Positions 1 through 6,200 of a DNA stretch of 7,764 nt are shown piece by piece (positions within the stretch are counted from its first letter, which is position 1; every line of letters starts with the position of its first letter). This DNA comes from Treponema sp. Lineage in GTDB: Bacteria; Spirochaetota; Spirochaetia; Treponematales; Breznakiellaceae. The translations under genes were made by a program, and so were the position numbers. The stretch covers positions 1-7,764 of the forward strand of contig WQZW01000060.1 in assembly GCA_009780545.1 (NCBI GenBank). The letters are read 5' to 3'. The notes under the pieces were generated by a model, which did not search any database, had not been told where the DNA came from, and worked only from the letters and a program-made list of their open reading frames with translations.

Positions 1-25
1 CCGTGTTCTCCGTGTAACTCCGTGG
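1..25. repeat. Short tandem CCGTG/CTCCGTG motif
   Basis: CCGTG occurs at 1-5, 10-14 and 20-24, the last two as CTCCGTG (8-14 and 18-24), giving a 9-10 nt period. The array is cut by the window edge, so its true length is unknown. Similar degenerate words of this kind occur in intergenic DNA of many unrelated bacteria; that comparison is from memory and was not searched. Confidence 0.45.
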
Positions 26-108
26 TTGAATCTCTTCCCCAACCTAAACCGCACAAAAGCGCGGTTACTCGGCGGGGCCAAAAGTTAAATGCTGTTGCCC
101 TGGCTCCG

Positions 109-126
109 GCCCCACTACTGTGGGGC
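109..126. repeat. Small perfect inverted repeat
   Basis: Arms GCCCCAC (109-115) and GTGGGGC (120-126) pair perfectly around the 4-nt loop TACT. There is no T-run on either side, so it is not an obvious terminator. It lies in the non-coding region beyond sbcC. Confidence 0.5.
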
Positions 127-306
127 TTCCGTTACCCTCCGAGCGGGGCGGCCGACAAAGGCGCGCAGCGCACGCGGATGAACAAAGGTGCCGCGCCGAG
201 AGCGCCAATGAAGGCGCCCAAGACGAAAAATAGTGCGAAGGCTTTAGCCTGAGTAGCGCGCGACTGCCCCGCAACGCCCCGCCTTTACCGCCCGAAATCC
301 CTGTCC

Positions 307-329
307 GGAGATTTGCCCCGCAAAACTCC
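307..329. repeat. Intergenic hairpin, GGAG family, copy 1
   Basis: Left arm GGAGATTTGC (307-316), loop CCC (317-319), right arm GCAAAACTCC (320-329). It has ten paired positions with a single A/A mismatch. It has the same architecture and nearly the same arms as the hairpins at 4759-4781, 4809-4831 and 7643-7665. No T-run follows on either strand. Confidence 0.65.
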
Positions 330-388
330 GCCCCGCTGGCATTCCCGTAAACCGATGTCCGGGGATTCGCTTTGCGGGCATTTCCGGG

Positions 389-3300
389 CTATGCGATCAC
401 CTTCACCCTGCTCCCCGTCGGGCTTTTCTCCACCCGTATCTGCCGGTCCACCCGTTCCCGAAGCTCGCCGACATGGGAGATGATTCCCACCAGGCGCCGG
501 CCGCCGGAAACCTCGTCCAGGGCCCGCATCGCCAGGTCGAGGGTTTCGGTGTCCAGGGTGCCGAAACCCTCGTCGACGAACATCGCCTCCAGGCGCACCC
601 CTCCGGCGCTCTGCTGCACCGTGTCGGAGAGTCCCAGGGCCAGGGACAGCGATGCCAGGAAGGATTCCCCGCCGGAAAGGCTGCCGGAGGAACGGACCTT
701 GCCGGTGTAGGCATCCAGTACCTGGGTCTCAAGGCCCGTTCTCTGGCGGCCGTCCCCGGCCTCGGTCCTGCGGAGCAGGGCGTAGCGGCCCTGGCTCATC
801 ACCTTGAGCCTGCGGTTGGCCGCTTCCAGTACCCGGTGGAAGTAGGCGGTCTGGGCGTAGGTTTCGAAGTCCAGCCTGCCGTTCGCCGCCTGGTGAAGCT
901 GCCTGATCTCGCCGTAGGAACGTTCGGTCTTCTCGAACTCGGCGGCCGCCTTTCGGAGTTCGGCCAGGACCGACAGGCGGCGTTCCAGCCGGCCCGCCGT
1001 TTCCCGGCCCTCGCCGTTCAGCGCGGCGGCCTCCTCCTCGGCCTTTTCCGCCCGCCTTTCCAGTTCGCCGATGTCCGCCCGGGATTTTCCCTCGAGTTCG
1101 GCCCTCAGCCTTGCGATGTCGCCTGCAAGCCGTTCCCCGGATTTTTCGTATTCGCCGATGATCCTCGCCGCTTTCCCCAGTTCCTCCTCGGTCAGGAGGC
1201 TTGAGCGGTATTCGGCCCCGCAGGAAAAACCCTCGTCCGACAGGGCTTTCAGGAAGCGGACCCGTGCCGTCTCGGCCGCGGCGGTCTCCTCCCCGGCCTT
1301 CCGTCCGCGTTCGGCGACCAGGGTCAGCGATTCCCGGCAGGCAAGTTCGGCCTCGGCCTTCCGCCTTTCGGCCTTCTCCCGGTTCCCGGCCAGCTCCTCC
1401 AGTTCCCGTTCGGCCTTTCCCTTTCGCGCGGCAAGTTCCCGTTCCGCCTCGGTGCCGGCCTTCAGGAGCGGGGCGAGTTCCGCGGCCGAATTCTCCCGGG
1501 TGGCTTCCGGGACGAACTCGGCGAAATCCTCGGCGAAACGGTTCTTCAGGCCGGCAAGCTCGCCCTCGAGGGATGCCTTTTTTTCGTTCAGGCCGGCGAG
1601 CTTTTCGGTTTCGGCGGCCATGGTCGTTATTAATTCTGCCAACAATTTTTCGTCGGCGGTTTTTTTCTCCTCAAGTTCCCCGGTCCGTTCCCGCAGGTTT
1701 TTTGTCATTTTCGGTAACGACGATTCGGCGGCGGCGATGTCCGGCGTTTCCTCGGGGCGATCGGGCAGGCGGGAAAAGGCCGCAAGGAAAGCGTCCGTCA
1801 GCATCCGTTCCCGGTCGGCCAGCCGGTGGCATTCCAGCGATTTCTCCTCCCGCCGTTTCCGAACGCTTTCCTTTTCCTGCCGGGCCTTCTGCAGTTCGGC
1901 CTCCGTTACCTGCCCGCCGGATCGTTCCGCCGGCCTCGGATGCGCGGTCGATCCGCAGACAGGGCAGGGCTTTCCTTCGGCAAGTTCGCCGGCGAGGATT
2001 CCGGCCTGCCCCCGCAGGAATTCGGATTCGAGCCCGTCATGCCGTTCGGCGATTTCGGCAAACCGGGTTTCCAGTTCGGCGAATTCGGTCCGCATTGTTT
2101 CCAACGATTTTTTATTCCGGCCGATTTCGTCAAGGTCGGCCTGTAATGTCGATAATTCCGACAGGGTATTTTGGTTGTTTGTCAATTTCTTTGACAGCAT
2201 GTCCAGGGCGGCCCGTTCGGATTCGGGGGAGGGGAGTCCTTGCAGAAATTCCCCCGTGGCGATACGTGCCCGTTCCGTTTCCGAATAGGCCCGCTCCCGT
2301 TCGGTTATCCGGTCGAAATCTTTTTGTAAAAGGGAAAGCTTTTTCTGTCTTTGGCCGGCCAGTTCCCATTCCCCGGAAAGCTTCGTCAGGTTTTCCCGCG
2401 CGGGGAGGAGCGGAGGAAGCCCGGCGAGGAGGTTTTCCGCATCGGCCAGACTGCGGCCGGCCCCTTCCTGCCGCAGCTTCGCTTCCGTCAATGCGGCCTC
2501 GGCGGTTTCCCGGCCAAGCCTCGTCCTTTCGGCCTGTTCGTCGAAGGGACGCACCTTCCGCAACGCCGTTTCGCCCCGCGCCATTTTCAGCCCGAGTCTT
2601 TCCATATCGCCGGCTTTTTCCTTATGGAAACGGAACTCCGATTCGCCGCGTTCCAGTTCGGCGAATTTTCCGGAAAGCCGGCGGGCGACGGCGAGTTCCG
2701 CCGAAAGTTCCTTGCGGCGGTCGTCGCACCGGGCGGCGGCCAGTCCGATCTCCTCAAGCTTTTCCCGGTCGGCCTTGATCTCAAGTTCCCAGGCGGCGAA
2801 TTGTTCCTCCCGTTTGTGGACGTCGACGTTATAACGCTCGAAGTCATGGACGAGCAGTTCCCGTTTTTCCTTTTCCCGTTTTTCCCGTTCCTTCAGCCGG
2901 TCCTGGAACAGCCGGAGTCGTTCCGTCCCGAAAATCCGGCGGAGTATCTTCACCCGTTCCTCGGTCCCGCTCTGCAGGAAACGGAGAAAGTCGTTCTGGG
3001 CGATCATGACGATCTGGGCGAACTGATCCCGGTCCAGCCCGACGATGTCGTATATTTTCTGTTTTACCGCCCTGTCCCCGCCGAGCGAACTTCCGTCCGG
3101 CAGGGTAAGGGCCACGTCCTGACCGGTTTTTTTGATGGTTCTCCTGACATTGTAAATTCCGTTTTCGGTGTTTTCAGGCCAAAGTCCCGGCGGAGTTTTC
3201 TCCTTCGCGATTTCGGGATTTCCCCCCGCGGAAAATTCCAGTTCGACGAAGGTTTTGTCGTTTTCCCCGGCAAAGTCCGAGCGGAGCATGGCGTACTCGC

Positions 3301-3484
3301 TCCGGCCGGAACCGCTGGCCCTGCCGAAAAGGGCGAAGGAAATGGCGTCGAAAATCGTGGTCTTGCCGGAGCCGGTTTCCCCGGTGATCAGGTACAGTCC
3401 GCCTGAACCCAAAAGCCGGAAATCTATTTCCTGAAGGTCGGCATAGGAACCGAAGGCGCACATCGTCAGCTTAAGCGGTTTCAT
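389..3484 (-). CDS. sbcC: SbcC, ATPase/coiled-coil subunit of the SbcCD nuclease
   Basis: A 1031-residue protein, close to the roughly 1050 residues usual for bacterial SbcC. It is the Rad50-like subunit that, with SbcD, opens DNA hairpins and trims blocked ends in the cytoplasm. The N-terminal ABC half has Walker A GETGSGKT at residues 35-42 and a Q-loop glutamine at about 163. Residues about 190-860 are long Glu/Lys/Arg/Ala-rich coiled coil, broken in the middle by the zinc-hook CPVC at 507-510, followed by GSTAHP. The C-terminal half has the signature LSGGE at 936-940, Walker B ending in D971-E972, the D-loop around 975-978 and the switch histidine H1004. The ATG overlaps the sbcD stop as ATGA, and GGAGG sits 4 nt upstream, indicating translational coupling. 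The frame stays open 256 codons further upstream, but that stretch lies over sbcD and has no SbcC character. All key motifs are intact. Confidence 0.97.
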   Translation of the reverse strand: MKPLKLTMCAFGSYADLQEIDFRLLGSGGLYLITGETGSGKTTIFDAISFALFGRASGSGRSEYAMLRSDFAGENDKTFVELEFSAGGNPEIAKEKTPPGLWPENTENGIYNVRRTIKKTGQDVALTLPDGSSLGGDRAVKQKIYDIVGLDRDQFAQIVMIAQNDFLRFLQSGTEERVKILRRIFGTERLRLFQDRLKEREKREKEKRELLVHDFERYNVDVHKREEQFAAWELEIKADREKLEEIGLAAARCDDRRKELSAELAVARRLSGKFAELERGESEFRFHKEKAGDMERLGLKMARGETALRKVRPFDEQAERTRLGRETAEAALTEAKLRQEGAGRSLADAENLLAGLPPLLPARENLTKLSGEWELAGQRQKKLSLLQKDFDRITERERAYSETERARIATGEFLQGLPSPESERAALDMLSKKLTNNQNTLSELSTLQADLDEIGRNKKSLETMRTEFAELETRFAEIAERHDGLESEFLRGQAGILAGELAEGKPCPVCGSTAHPRPAERSGGQVTEAELQKARQEKESVRKRREEKSLECHRLADRERMLTDAFLAAFSRLPDRPEETPDIAAAESSLPKMTKNLRERTGELEEKKTADEKLLAELITTMAAETEKLAGLNEKKASLEGELAGLKNRFAEDFAEFVPEATRENSAAELAPLLKAGTEAERELAARKGKAERELEELAGNREKAERRKAEAELACRESLTLVAERGRKAGEETAAAETARVRFLKALSDEGFSCGAEYRSSLLTEEELGKAARIIGEYEKSGERLAGDIARLRAELEGKSRADIGELERRAEKAEEEAAALNGEGRETAGRLERRLSVLAELRKAAAEFEKTERSYGEIRQLHQAANGRLDFETYAQTAYFHRVLEAANRRLKVMSQGRYALLRRTEAGDGRQRTGLETQVLDAYTGKVRSSGSLSGGESFLASLSLALGLSDTVQQSAGGVRLEAMFVDEGFGTLDTETLDLAMRALDEVSGGRRLVGIISHVGELRERVDRQIRVEKSPTGSRVKVIA

Positions 3485-4629
3485 TCTTCCTCCCCGATCT
3501 GGAAAATCTCCTGCACGATCTCCTCCTGTTCCGCGCTCATCGCCGACCCTTGGGTTTCCAGAAAAAATTGCCGGAACAGCCGGTACGGGGAAAGTTCCTC
3601 GGCGGTTTCCTCGTTTGCAAAAATCGTTCCCACATCGATTCCGGTGCGGGAATTTTCGAAATCGAGACTCATTATGTTGGGATACGCGCCCCGCAGTTTT
3701 CCCATGGGATCGACGATCTCCTCCTCGTCCAGGAGAATCGCCCTGACGTAATCGCCAGGATCTGCGGGACCCGAAGCCGCCTCCCTCAGGAGATTTTCCA
3801 GTTTGCCCTTGATGATCCGCATGTCCTGTAACGGTTTGAACGGCAGCGTCCGTATTTCCAGGTCGCCCTTTTCCTTTATGGCAATGAGGCTTGCCGATTT
3901 TTCGTGGAGGCATTCGGAGAAGGAATACTTGAGGGGACTTCCGGCATAGCGCACATGCGGCGCTCCTGCCGACTGGGCTCCGTGCAGGTGTCCGAGTGCG
4001 ACGTAGTCGAACCGCTCGACCGGTCCTGAGTCGATCGCGTCCAGCCCGCCGACGGGATCCAGTTCCGATTCGGAGCGCTCGGCACGGACACCGGCCTTGG
4101 TGTAGTATTGATGGGAAACCAGGACGTTGCGTTCGGCGTGGTCGATGCCGGCATTTTCCAGAACGGCCGAAAGCGCCTCGCCGTAGCTTTCCGGTTCGCG
4201 GCCTGCGAAAAAGGGCCGTACCGAAAGCGGTTTGATGAAGGGCAGGAGCCAAAAATGCACCTCGCCGTATTCGTCCGGCAGGGAAACCTTGTGAACGGTT
4301 CCGTCAAACCGGCCGTACAGAAAAAGTTTTTTGTCGGCAAGGAGCCGGCTTGCGAAACTCGTCCGCTCCGGGGAATCGTGGTTTCCTGAAATGATAATGA
4401 CGGTAACATTTTCGCCGGCAAGGTCGGTAAGGAAATCGTCGAAAAGGCGCACCGCCTCGACTCCGGGAACCGCCCGGTCGTAGATGTCCCCGGCGATGAC
4501 CAGGGCGTCCGGCCGTTCCTCCCCAACGTAGGCCAGAACCTGCCGGAACACATGCCGCTGCTCCTCGAGCATGGAAAAACGATTCACCGACTTGCCGATG
4601 TGCAGGTCCGCAAGATGAAGGAATTTCAT
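3481..4629 (-). CDS. sbcD: SbcD, Mre11-like nuclease subunit of SbcCD
   Basis: A 382-residue calcineurin-like metallophosphoesterase, similar in length to E. coli SbcD (about 400). The N-terminus is the classic MKFLHLADLHIG. The metal-binding motifs appear in order: D8 and H10, GD at 47-48, GNHD at 82-85, H173 in VSHQ, and GHLH at 213-216. Residues about 265-382 form the C-terminal capping and SbcC-binding region. With manganese, this family acts as an ATP-dependent double-strand exonuclease and a single-strand endonuclease that opens hairpins. The start is well fixed: an in-frame TAA lies 9 nt upstream of the ATG, and the encoded N-terminus matches the family exactly. No Shine-Dalgarno sequence precedes the ATG; instead a TATAAA lies a few bases upstream. 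It is the first gene of the sbcDC pair. Confidence 0.97.
   Translation of the reverse strand: MKFLHLADLHIGKSVNRFSMLEEQRHVFRQVLAYVGEERPDALVIAGDIYDRAVPGVEAVRLFDDFLTDLAGENVTVIIISGNHDSPERTSFASRLLADKKLFLYGRFDGTVHKVSLPDEYGEVHFWLLPFIKPLSVRPFFAGREPESYGEALSAVLENAGIDHAERNVLVSHQYYTKAGVRAERSESELDPVGGLDAIDSGPVERFDYVALGHLHGAQSAGAPHVRYAGSPLKYSFSECLHEKSASLIAIKEKGDLEIRTLPFKPLQDMRIIKGKLENLLREAASGPADPGDYVRAILLDEEEIVDPMGKLRGAYPNIMSLDFENSRTGIDVGTIFANEETAEELSPYRLFRQFFLETQGSAMSAEQEEIVQEIFQIGEEE
3489..3493 (-). promoter_or_regulatory. Ribosome binding site of sbcC inside the sbcD end
   Basis: GGAGG on the minus strand lies 4 nt before the sbcC ATG and within the last codons of sbcD. It supports the internal ATG at 3484 over the longer open frame and supports coupled translation of the two subunits. 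Confidence 0.75.
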
Positions 4630-4634
4630 AGTTT

Positions 4635-4643
4635 TTTATAGCA
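4635..4643 (-). promoter_or_regulatory. Possible extended -10 promoter element of sbcD
   Basis: On the minus strand TGCTATAAA fits the extended -10 pattern TGnTATAAT with one mismatch. It ends 5 nt before the sbcD ATG, so a start of transcription 6-7 nt downstream would fall on or next to the A of the ATG, giving a leaderless message. This agrees with the absence of a ribosome binding site. No convincing -35 hexamer lies 16-18 nt upstream, so the call rests on the -10 alone. Confidence 0.35.
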
Positions 4644-4730
4644 TGTTTGCGGGCTTTGGGGAATCGGCGGAATTTTGCAATGGCGACTAAAGTCCGAAAT
4701 AAATGCGGGGCGGCGCCTCGCTCGGGGAGT

Positions 4731-4756
4731 GGTCCATCATCCAAAGGATGACGGCC
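4731..4756. repeat. Intergenic hairpin, CATCC type
   Basis: Left arm GGTCCATCATCC (4731-4742), loop AAA (4743-4745), right arm GGATGACGGCC (4746-4756). The six pairs next to the loop are perfect. The next position is A/C on the plus strand but becomes a G-T (G-U) wobble on the minus strand, followed by more G/C pairs. It sits 2 nt from the next hairpin. Confidence 0.55.
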
Positions 4757-4758
4757 TC

Positions 4759-4781
4759 GGAGATTTGCATGGCAAATTTCC
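4759..4781. repeat. Intergenic hairpin, GGAG family, copy 2
   Basis: Left arm GGAGATTTGC (4759-4768), loop ATG (4769-4771), right arm GCAAATTTCC (4772-4781). It has ten paired positions, one a G-T wobble. It is followed by the linker ACGCCTTGGTT, which also follows the copy at 7643-7665. Confidence 0.7.
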
Positions 4782-4792
4782 ACGCCTTGGTT
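4779..4792 (+). repeat. 14-nt direct repeat (linker), copy 1
   Basis: TCCACGCCTTGGTT overlaps the end of the GGAG hairpin and is identical to 7663-7676 in the same orientation. The shared non-palindromic flank shows the two hairpins are copies of one larger element rather than independent chance palindromes. Confidence 0.65.
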
Positions 4793-4808
4793 TAGGGAGC
4801 GACAGCGC

Positions 4809-4831
4809 GGAGCTTTGCTTCCCAAAACTCC
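4809..4831. repeat. Intergenic hairpin, GGAG family, copy 3
   Basis: Left arm GGAGCTTTG (4809-4817), loop CTTCC (4818-4822), right arm CAAAACTCC (4823-4831), plus a flanking C-G pair (4808/4832). There is one C/A mismatch, which becomes a G-U wobble if transcribed from the minus strand. The loop is wider than in the other copies. One base separates it from the next hairpin. Confidence 0.6.
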
Positions 4832-4833
4832 GA

Positions 4834-4860
4834 ATCCTATCTGCCCAAGGCAGATTGGAT
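4834..4860. repeat. Intergenic hairpin, CCAATC family, copy 1
   Basis: Left arm ATCCTATCTGCC (4834-4845), loop CAA (4846-4848), right arm GGCAGATTGGAT (4849-4860). It has twelve positions with one T/T mismatch. It belongs with 7613-7639 and 7737-7761, which share the outer CCAATC/GATTGG but have different, still complementary, inner four base pairs. Confidence 0.7.
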
Positions 4861-4861
4861 C

Positions 4862-4876
4862 GGGGGCTCGGCCCCC
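4862..4876. repeat. GC hairpin with 3-nt loop
   Basis: GGGGGC (4862-4867), loop TCG (4868-4870), GCCCCC (4871-4876): a perfect 6-bp stem, one base away from the preceding hairpin. It is followed by TCATTATG, not a T-run, so a terminator role is not supported. Confidence 0.6.
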
Positions 4877-4893
4877 TCATTATGAATTCGTTC

Positions 4894-4923
4894 TTCGACT
4901 TCGCTTGAATGGACAAAGTCGAA
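4894..4923. promoter_or_regulatory. Inverted repeat overlapping the -35 of the DUF6941-like gene
   Basis: Perfect 8-nt arms TTCGACTT (4894-4901) and AAGTCGAA (4916-4923) are separated by 14 nt, and the -35 hexamer (4910-4915) lies directly against the right arm. The arms are 22 nt centre to centre, about two helical turns, as for a dimeric regulator operator. It lies upstream of the expected transcript start, so it is unlikely to be an RNA hairpin. Confidence 0.4.
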
Positions 4924-4938
4924 AAAAAGCTTTATATT
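4910..4938 (+). promoter_or_regulatory. Sigma70-type promoter of the DUF6941-like gene
   Basis: The -35 hexamer TGGACA (4910-4915) and -10 hexamer TATATT (4933-4938) each match the consensus at five of six positions and are separated by the ideal 17 nt. Transcription would start near 4945, leaving a leader of about 33 nt before the ATG at 4978. This is the best promoter visible in the window. Confidence 0.7.
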
Positions 4939-4966
4939 GTACGGAAGGCTACGGGCGGCGGTTCCC

Positions 4967-4972
4967 AAGGAG
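4967..4972 (+). promoter_or_regulatory. Ribosome binding site deciding the start of the DUF6941-like gene
   Basis: AAGGAG lies 5 nt before the ATG at 4978. The earlier in-frame ATG at 4909 has no such site and lies inside the promoter, so the shorter protein is preferred. Confidence 0.8.
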
Positions 4973-4977
4973 AGGAC

Positions 4978-5367
4978 ATGAAAATCGAACTTTTTACCTT
5001 CTGTGATTTTGCCCAGGAGAACGGGGGCAAGCTGACCGTGGTCGGGACCTTCGACACGATCATTTCCAGGAACTTCCCCTGCACGCACCCGCAGCTTTCC
5101 GTGGTCATCCGGATACGTTTCGACCTCTGGGAATTTTCCTCGCACGCCTTCCGCATCGAGACGCGGGACCTCAACGGGGATACCAGCATGGAGCCGATCT
5201 CCGGCACGCTGGACGTTCGGGGCGTGGGAAACGCCACGGCGGTTTCGCACCTGGTTTTTACCATCGGCAATCTTTTTTTCAAGGAAACCAGCGTGGTCAA
5301 CTTTACCCTGTACGTCGACGACAAGGAAACCGCCTCGATTCCCCTGTACGTGCGGAAGGGGAACTGA
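4978..5367 (+). CDS. Small conserved protein resembling the DUF6941 family
   Basis: A 129-residue soluble protein beginning MKIELFTFCDFAQENGGKL. The N-terminal pattern 'xxFCDxAQExxGKLxxVGTFDxI' followed by 'FPxxHPxLSVVIRIRF', and the C-terminal 'ASIPLYV', recall the uncharacterised DUF6941 family; this match is from memory. The pattern suggests an all-beta fold with alternating hydrophobic strands. There is no signal peptide, membrane span, catalytic motif or cysteine cluster. It is a single-gene unit with its own promoter and a good AAGGAG site, divergent from sbcD and convergent with the permease gene, whose stop lies only 11 nt beyond its own. The frame remains open upstream to an ATG at 4909, but that extension overlaps the promoter. 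Function is unknown; a link to SbcCD is not supported. Confidence 0.85.
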   Translation: MKIELFTFCDFAQENGGKLTVVGTFDTIISRNFPCTHPQLSVVIRIRFDLWEFSSHAFRIETRDLNGDTSMEPISGTLDVRGVGNATAVSHLVFTIGNLFFKETSVVNFTLYVDDKETASIPLYVRKGN

Positions 5368-5378
5368 AAACGATCCCG

Positions 5379-6164
5379 CTATAACAGGAACAGCCCGTTG
5401 ACGATGTTTAACAACATTACCACGCACAGGGCAATTCGGAACAGCCGCCTGACCGTCGCTTCGGAAAATATACCGTTCAGCTTGGTGCCGACAAATCCGC
5501 CGACGGCGGCGGCGGTCAGGACGTAGGGGAGGACGGCGAGGTCCAGGCTTTGGAGGCTGACGGCCAGTCCCAGGGTGACGATGCGGGAAAGGTGGGAGAC
5601 GAGGATGAGCATGAGGGAATAGGCGATCGCCTCCTTGATGGCCAGGCCGAAGAAGATCATGAAGACGGGGACGTTCAGGGGGCCGCCGCCTATGCCGAGG
5701 AAGGTGGACACCGTTCCCAGGAGGACGCCGAGCCCCGCAATCAGGATGGGGTTGCGCGGCCTGGGGACCGTGCCGGATTTTCCGGTAAAGGCCAGCGAAA
5801 CGGTCAGGACGGCCAGGGTCGCCGCAATCTGGATGTACCGGACGGCGGGGGATGCGGCCTCGGGGAAAACGGCGAGGAGCCGGCCGAGGACGAGGTTGCC
5901 CAGCGTCCCGCCGAGGACCGCCCCCAGCGCGATGATCGGGGCGAGGCGGAGGTCGACCCTCATGCCGTCCCGTATCCTCTTGGCCGTGGAGACCGCGGTC
6001 ATGGCGAGAATGGCCGAGCTGGAAAAGAATCCCACGTTCATCACGTCATGGAAGCCGGCCGCGTCGAGGATCGGCCGAAAGAAAAGCCCGCCCCCAAGTC
6101 CCACGACGGAACCGGCGATGCAGGACAGGAGAATTACGGCAAAATAGATCGGTCCGACGAACAA
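5379..6164 (-). CDS. TauE/SafE-family (DUF81) membrane permease
   Basis: A 261-residue inner-membrane protein with about eight hydrophobic segments (roughly residues 5-28, 43-62, 74-98, 108-127, 138-157, 163-200 as two, 209-229 and 241-260). The family signature appears twice, GLGGGLFFRPIL at 22-33 and GIGGGPLNVPVF at 157-168, showing the two-repeat architecture typical of TauE/SafE exporters. Characterised members move sulfonates, sulfoacetate or sulfite; the substrate here cannot be read from the sequence. It starts with TTG, supported by AAGGAG 5 nt upstream; the matching spacing at the neighbouring small gene adds weight. It lies 45 nt downstream of the diguanylate cyclase on the same strand, so co-transcription is likely. 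No sulfur-metabolism genes are visible nearby. Confidence 0.9.
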   Translation of the reverse strand: MFVGPIYFAVILLSCIAGSVVGLGGGLFFRPILDAAGFHDVMNVGFFSSSAILAMTAVSTAKRIRDGMRVDLRLAPIIALGAVLGGTLGNLVLGRLLAVFPEAASPAVRYIQIAATLAVLTVSLAFTGKSGTVPRPRNPILIAGLGVLLGTVSTFLGIGGGPLNVPVFMIFFGLAIKEAIAYSLMLILVSHLSRIVTLGLAVSLQSLDLAVLPYVLTAAAVGGFVGTKLNGIFSEATVRRLFRIALCVVMLLNIVNGLFLL

Positions 6165-6169
6165 AAACG

Positions 6170-6175
6170 CTCCTT
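6170..6175 (-). promoter_or_regulatory. Ribosome binding site supporting the TTG start of the permease
   Basis: AAGGAG on the minus strand lies 5 nt before the TTG at 6164. No ATG in this frame lies between it and the start of the first membrane segment, so TTG is the likely start codon. Confidence 0.75.
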
Positions 6176-6184
6176 GGGGAACCG

Positions 6185-6200
6185 CCCCGCGGCCGCGGGG
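6185..6200. repeat. Perfect 16-bp GC palindrome between cyclase and permease genes
   Basis: CCCCGCGGCCGCGGGG is its own reverse complement. GGGGAACC occurs as a direct repeat beside it at 6176-6183 and, overlapping its end, at 6197-6204. As RNA it could form six GC pairs with a GGCC loop. No U-run follows on the minus strand, so it is not a standard terminator, but it could slow polymerase or stabilise message ends between the two genes. Confidence 0.6.

Larger units (their letters stand above)
1..388. other. Non-coding region downstream of sbcC with degenerate repeats and hairpins
   Basis: No convincing gene lies here. The two small open frames (22-252 plus, 65-274 minus) overlap each other on opposite strands, lack a good ribosome binding site and encode low-complexity Ala/Arg/Pro-rich peptides with no recognisable domain. 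The stretch holds a tandem CTCCGTG motif at the left edge, small inverted repeats (47-66, 109-126, 239-250), a GC-rich low-complexity segment at about 150-285 rich in GCGCC and CCCCGC words, and one copy of the GGAG hairpin family (307-329). I see no stem followed by a T-run after the sbcC stop, so no intrinsic terminator for sbcC is evident. Confidence 0.6.
4644..4892. other. Hairpin-rich divergent intergenic region
   Basis: This non-coding stretch lies between sbcD (minus) and the small DUF6941-like gene (plus). From 4731 to 4876 it is a chain of five short hairpins with 1-2 nt gaps inside two groups (4731-4781 and 4808-4876). Small open frames crossing it (4675-4908 plus, 4815-5006 plus, 4304-4825 minus) have no ribosome binding site or recognisable domain and look like chance translations of the repeats. 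No T-run follows any of the stems. Confidence 0.6.

Noticed and set aside
22..274. Two small open frames (22-252 plus, 65-274 minus) at the left end
   Set aside because: They overlap on opposite strands, are low-complexity, and lack start signals and recognisable domains.
1201..2778. A 525-codon plus-strand open frame opposite sbcC
   Set aside because: Its Arg/Pro/Phe-rich composition mirrors the Glu/Lys-rich coiled coil of SbcC on the other strand; no start signal or domain. The frames at 1071-2288, 2351-3406 and 473-1204 are rejected for the same reason.
3485..4252. A 256-codon upstream extension of the sbcC frame
   Set aside because: It lies over sbcD in another frame, is Arg/Gly-rich, and precedes the canonical SbcC N-terminus, which has its own ATG and ribosome binding site.
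4731..4876. A CRISPR array
   Set aside because: The repeats are short self-complementary hairpins of different sequence with 1-26 nt gaps; there are no equal repeats with unique spacers and no cas genes.
4808..4876. Intrinsic transcription terminators
   Set aside because: Stems and loops are of suitable size, but none is followed by a T-run on either strand, and they lie upstream of both divergent genes.
4909..4977. A longer start for the DUF6941-like gene at the ATG at 4909
   Set aside because: That ATG overlaps the -35 hexamer and has no ribosome binding site; the ATG at 4978 has AAGGAG at 5 nt and begins with the family-like MKIELF.
4675..5006. Small plus-strand open frames (4675-4908 and 4815-5006) in the divergent spacer
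   Set aside because: They are translations of hairpin repeats and promoter DNA, with no ribosome binding site and no domain.
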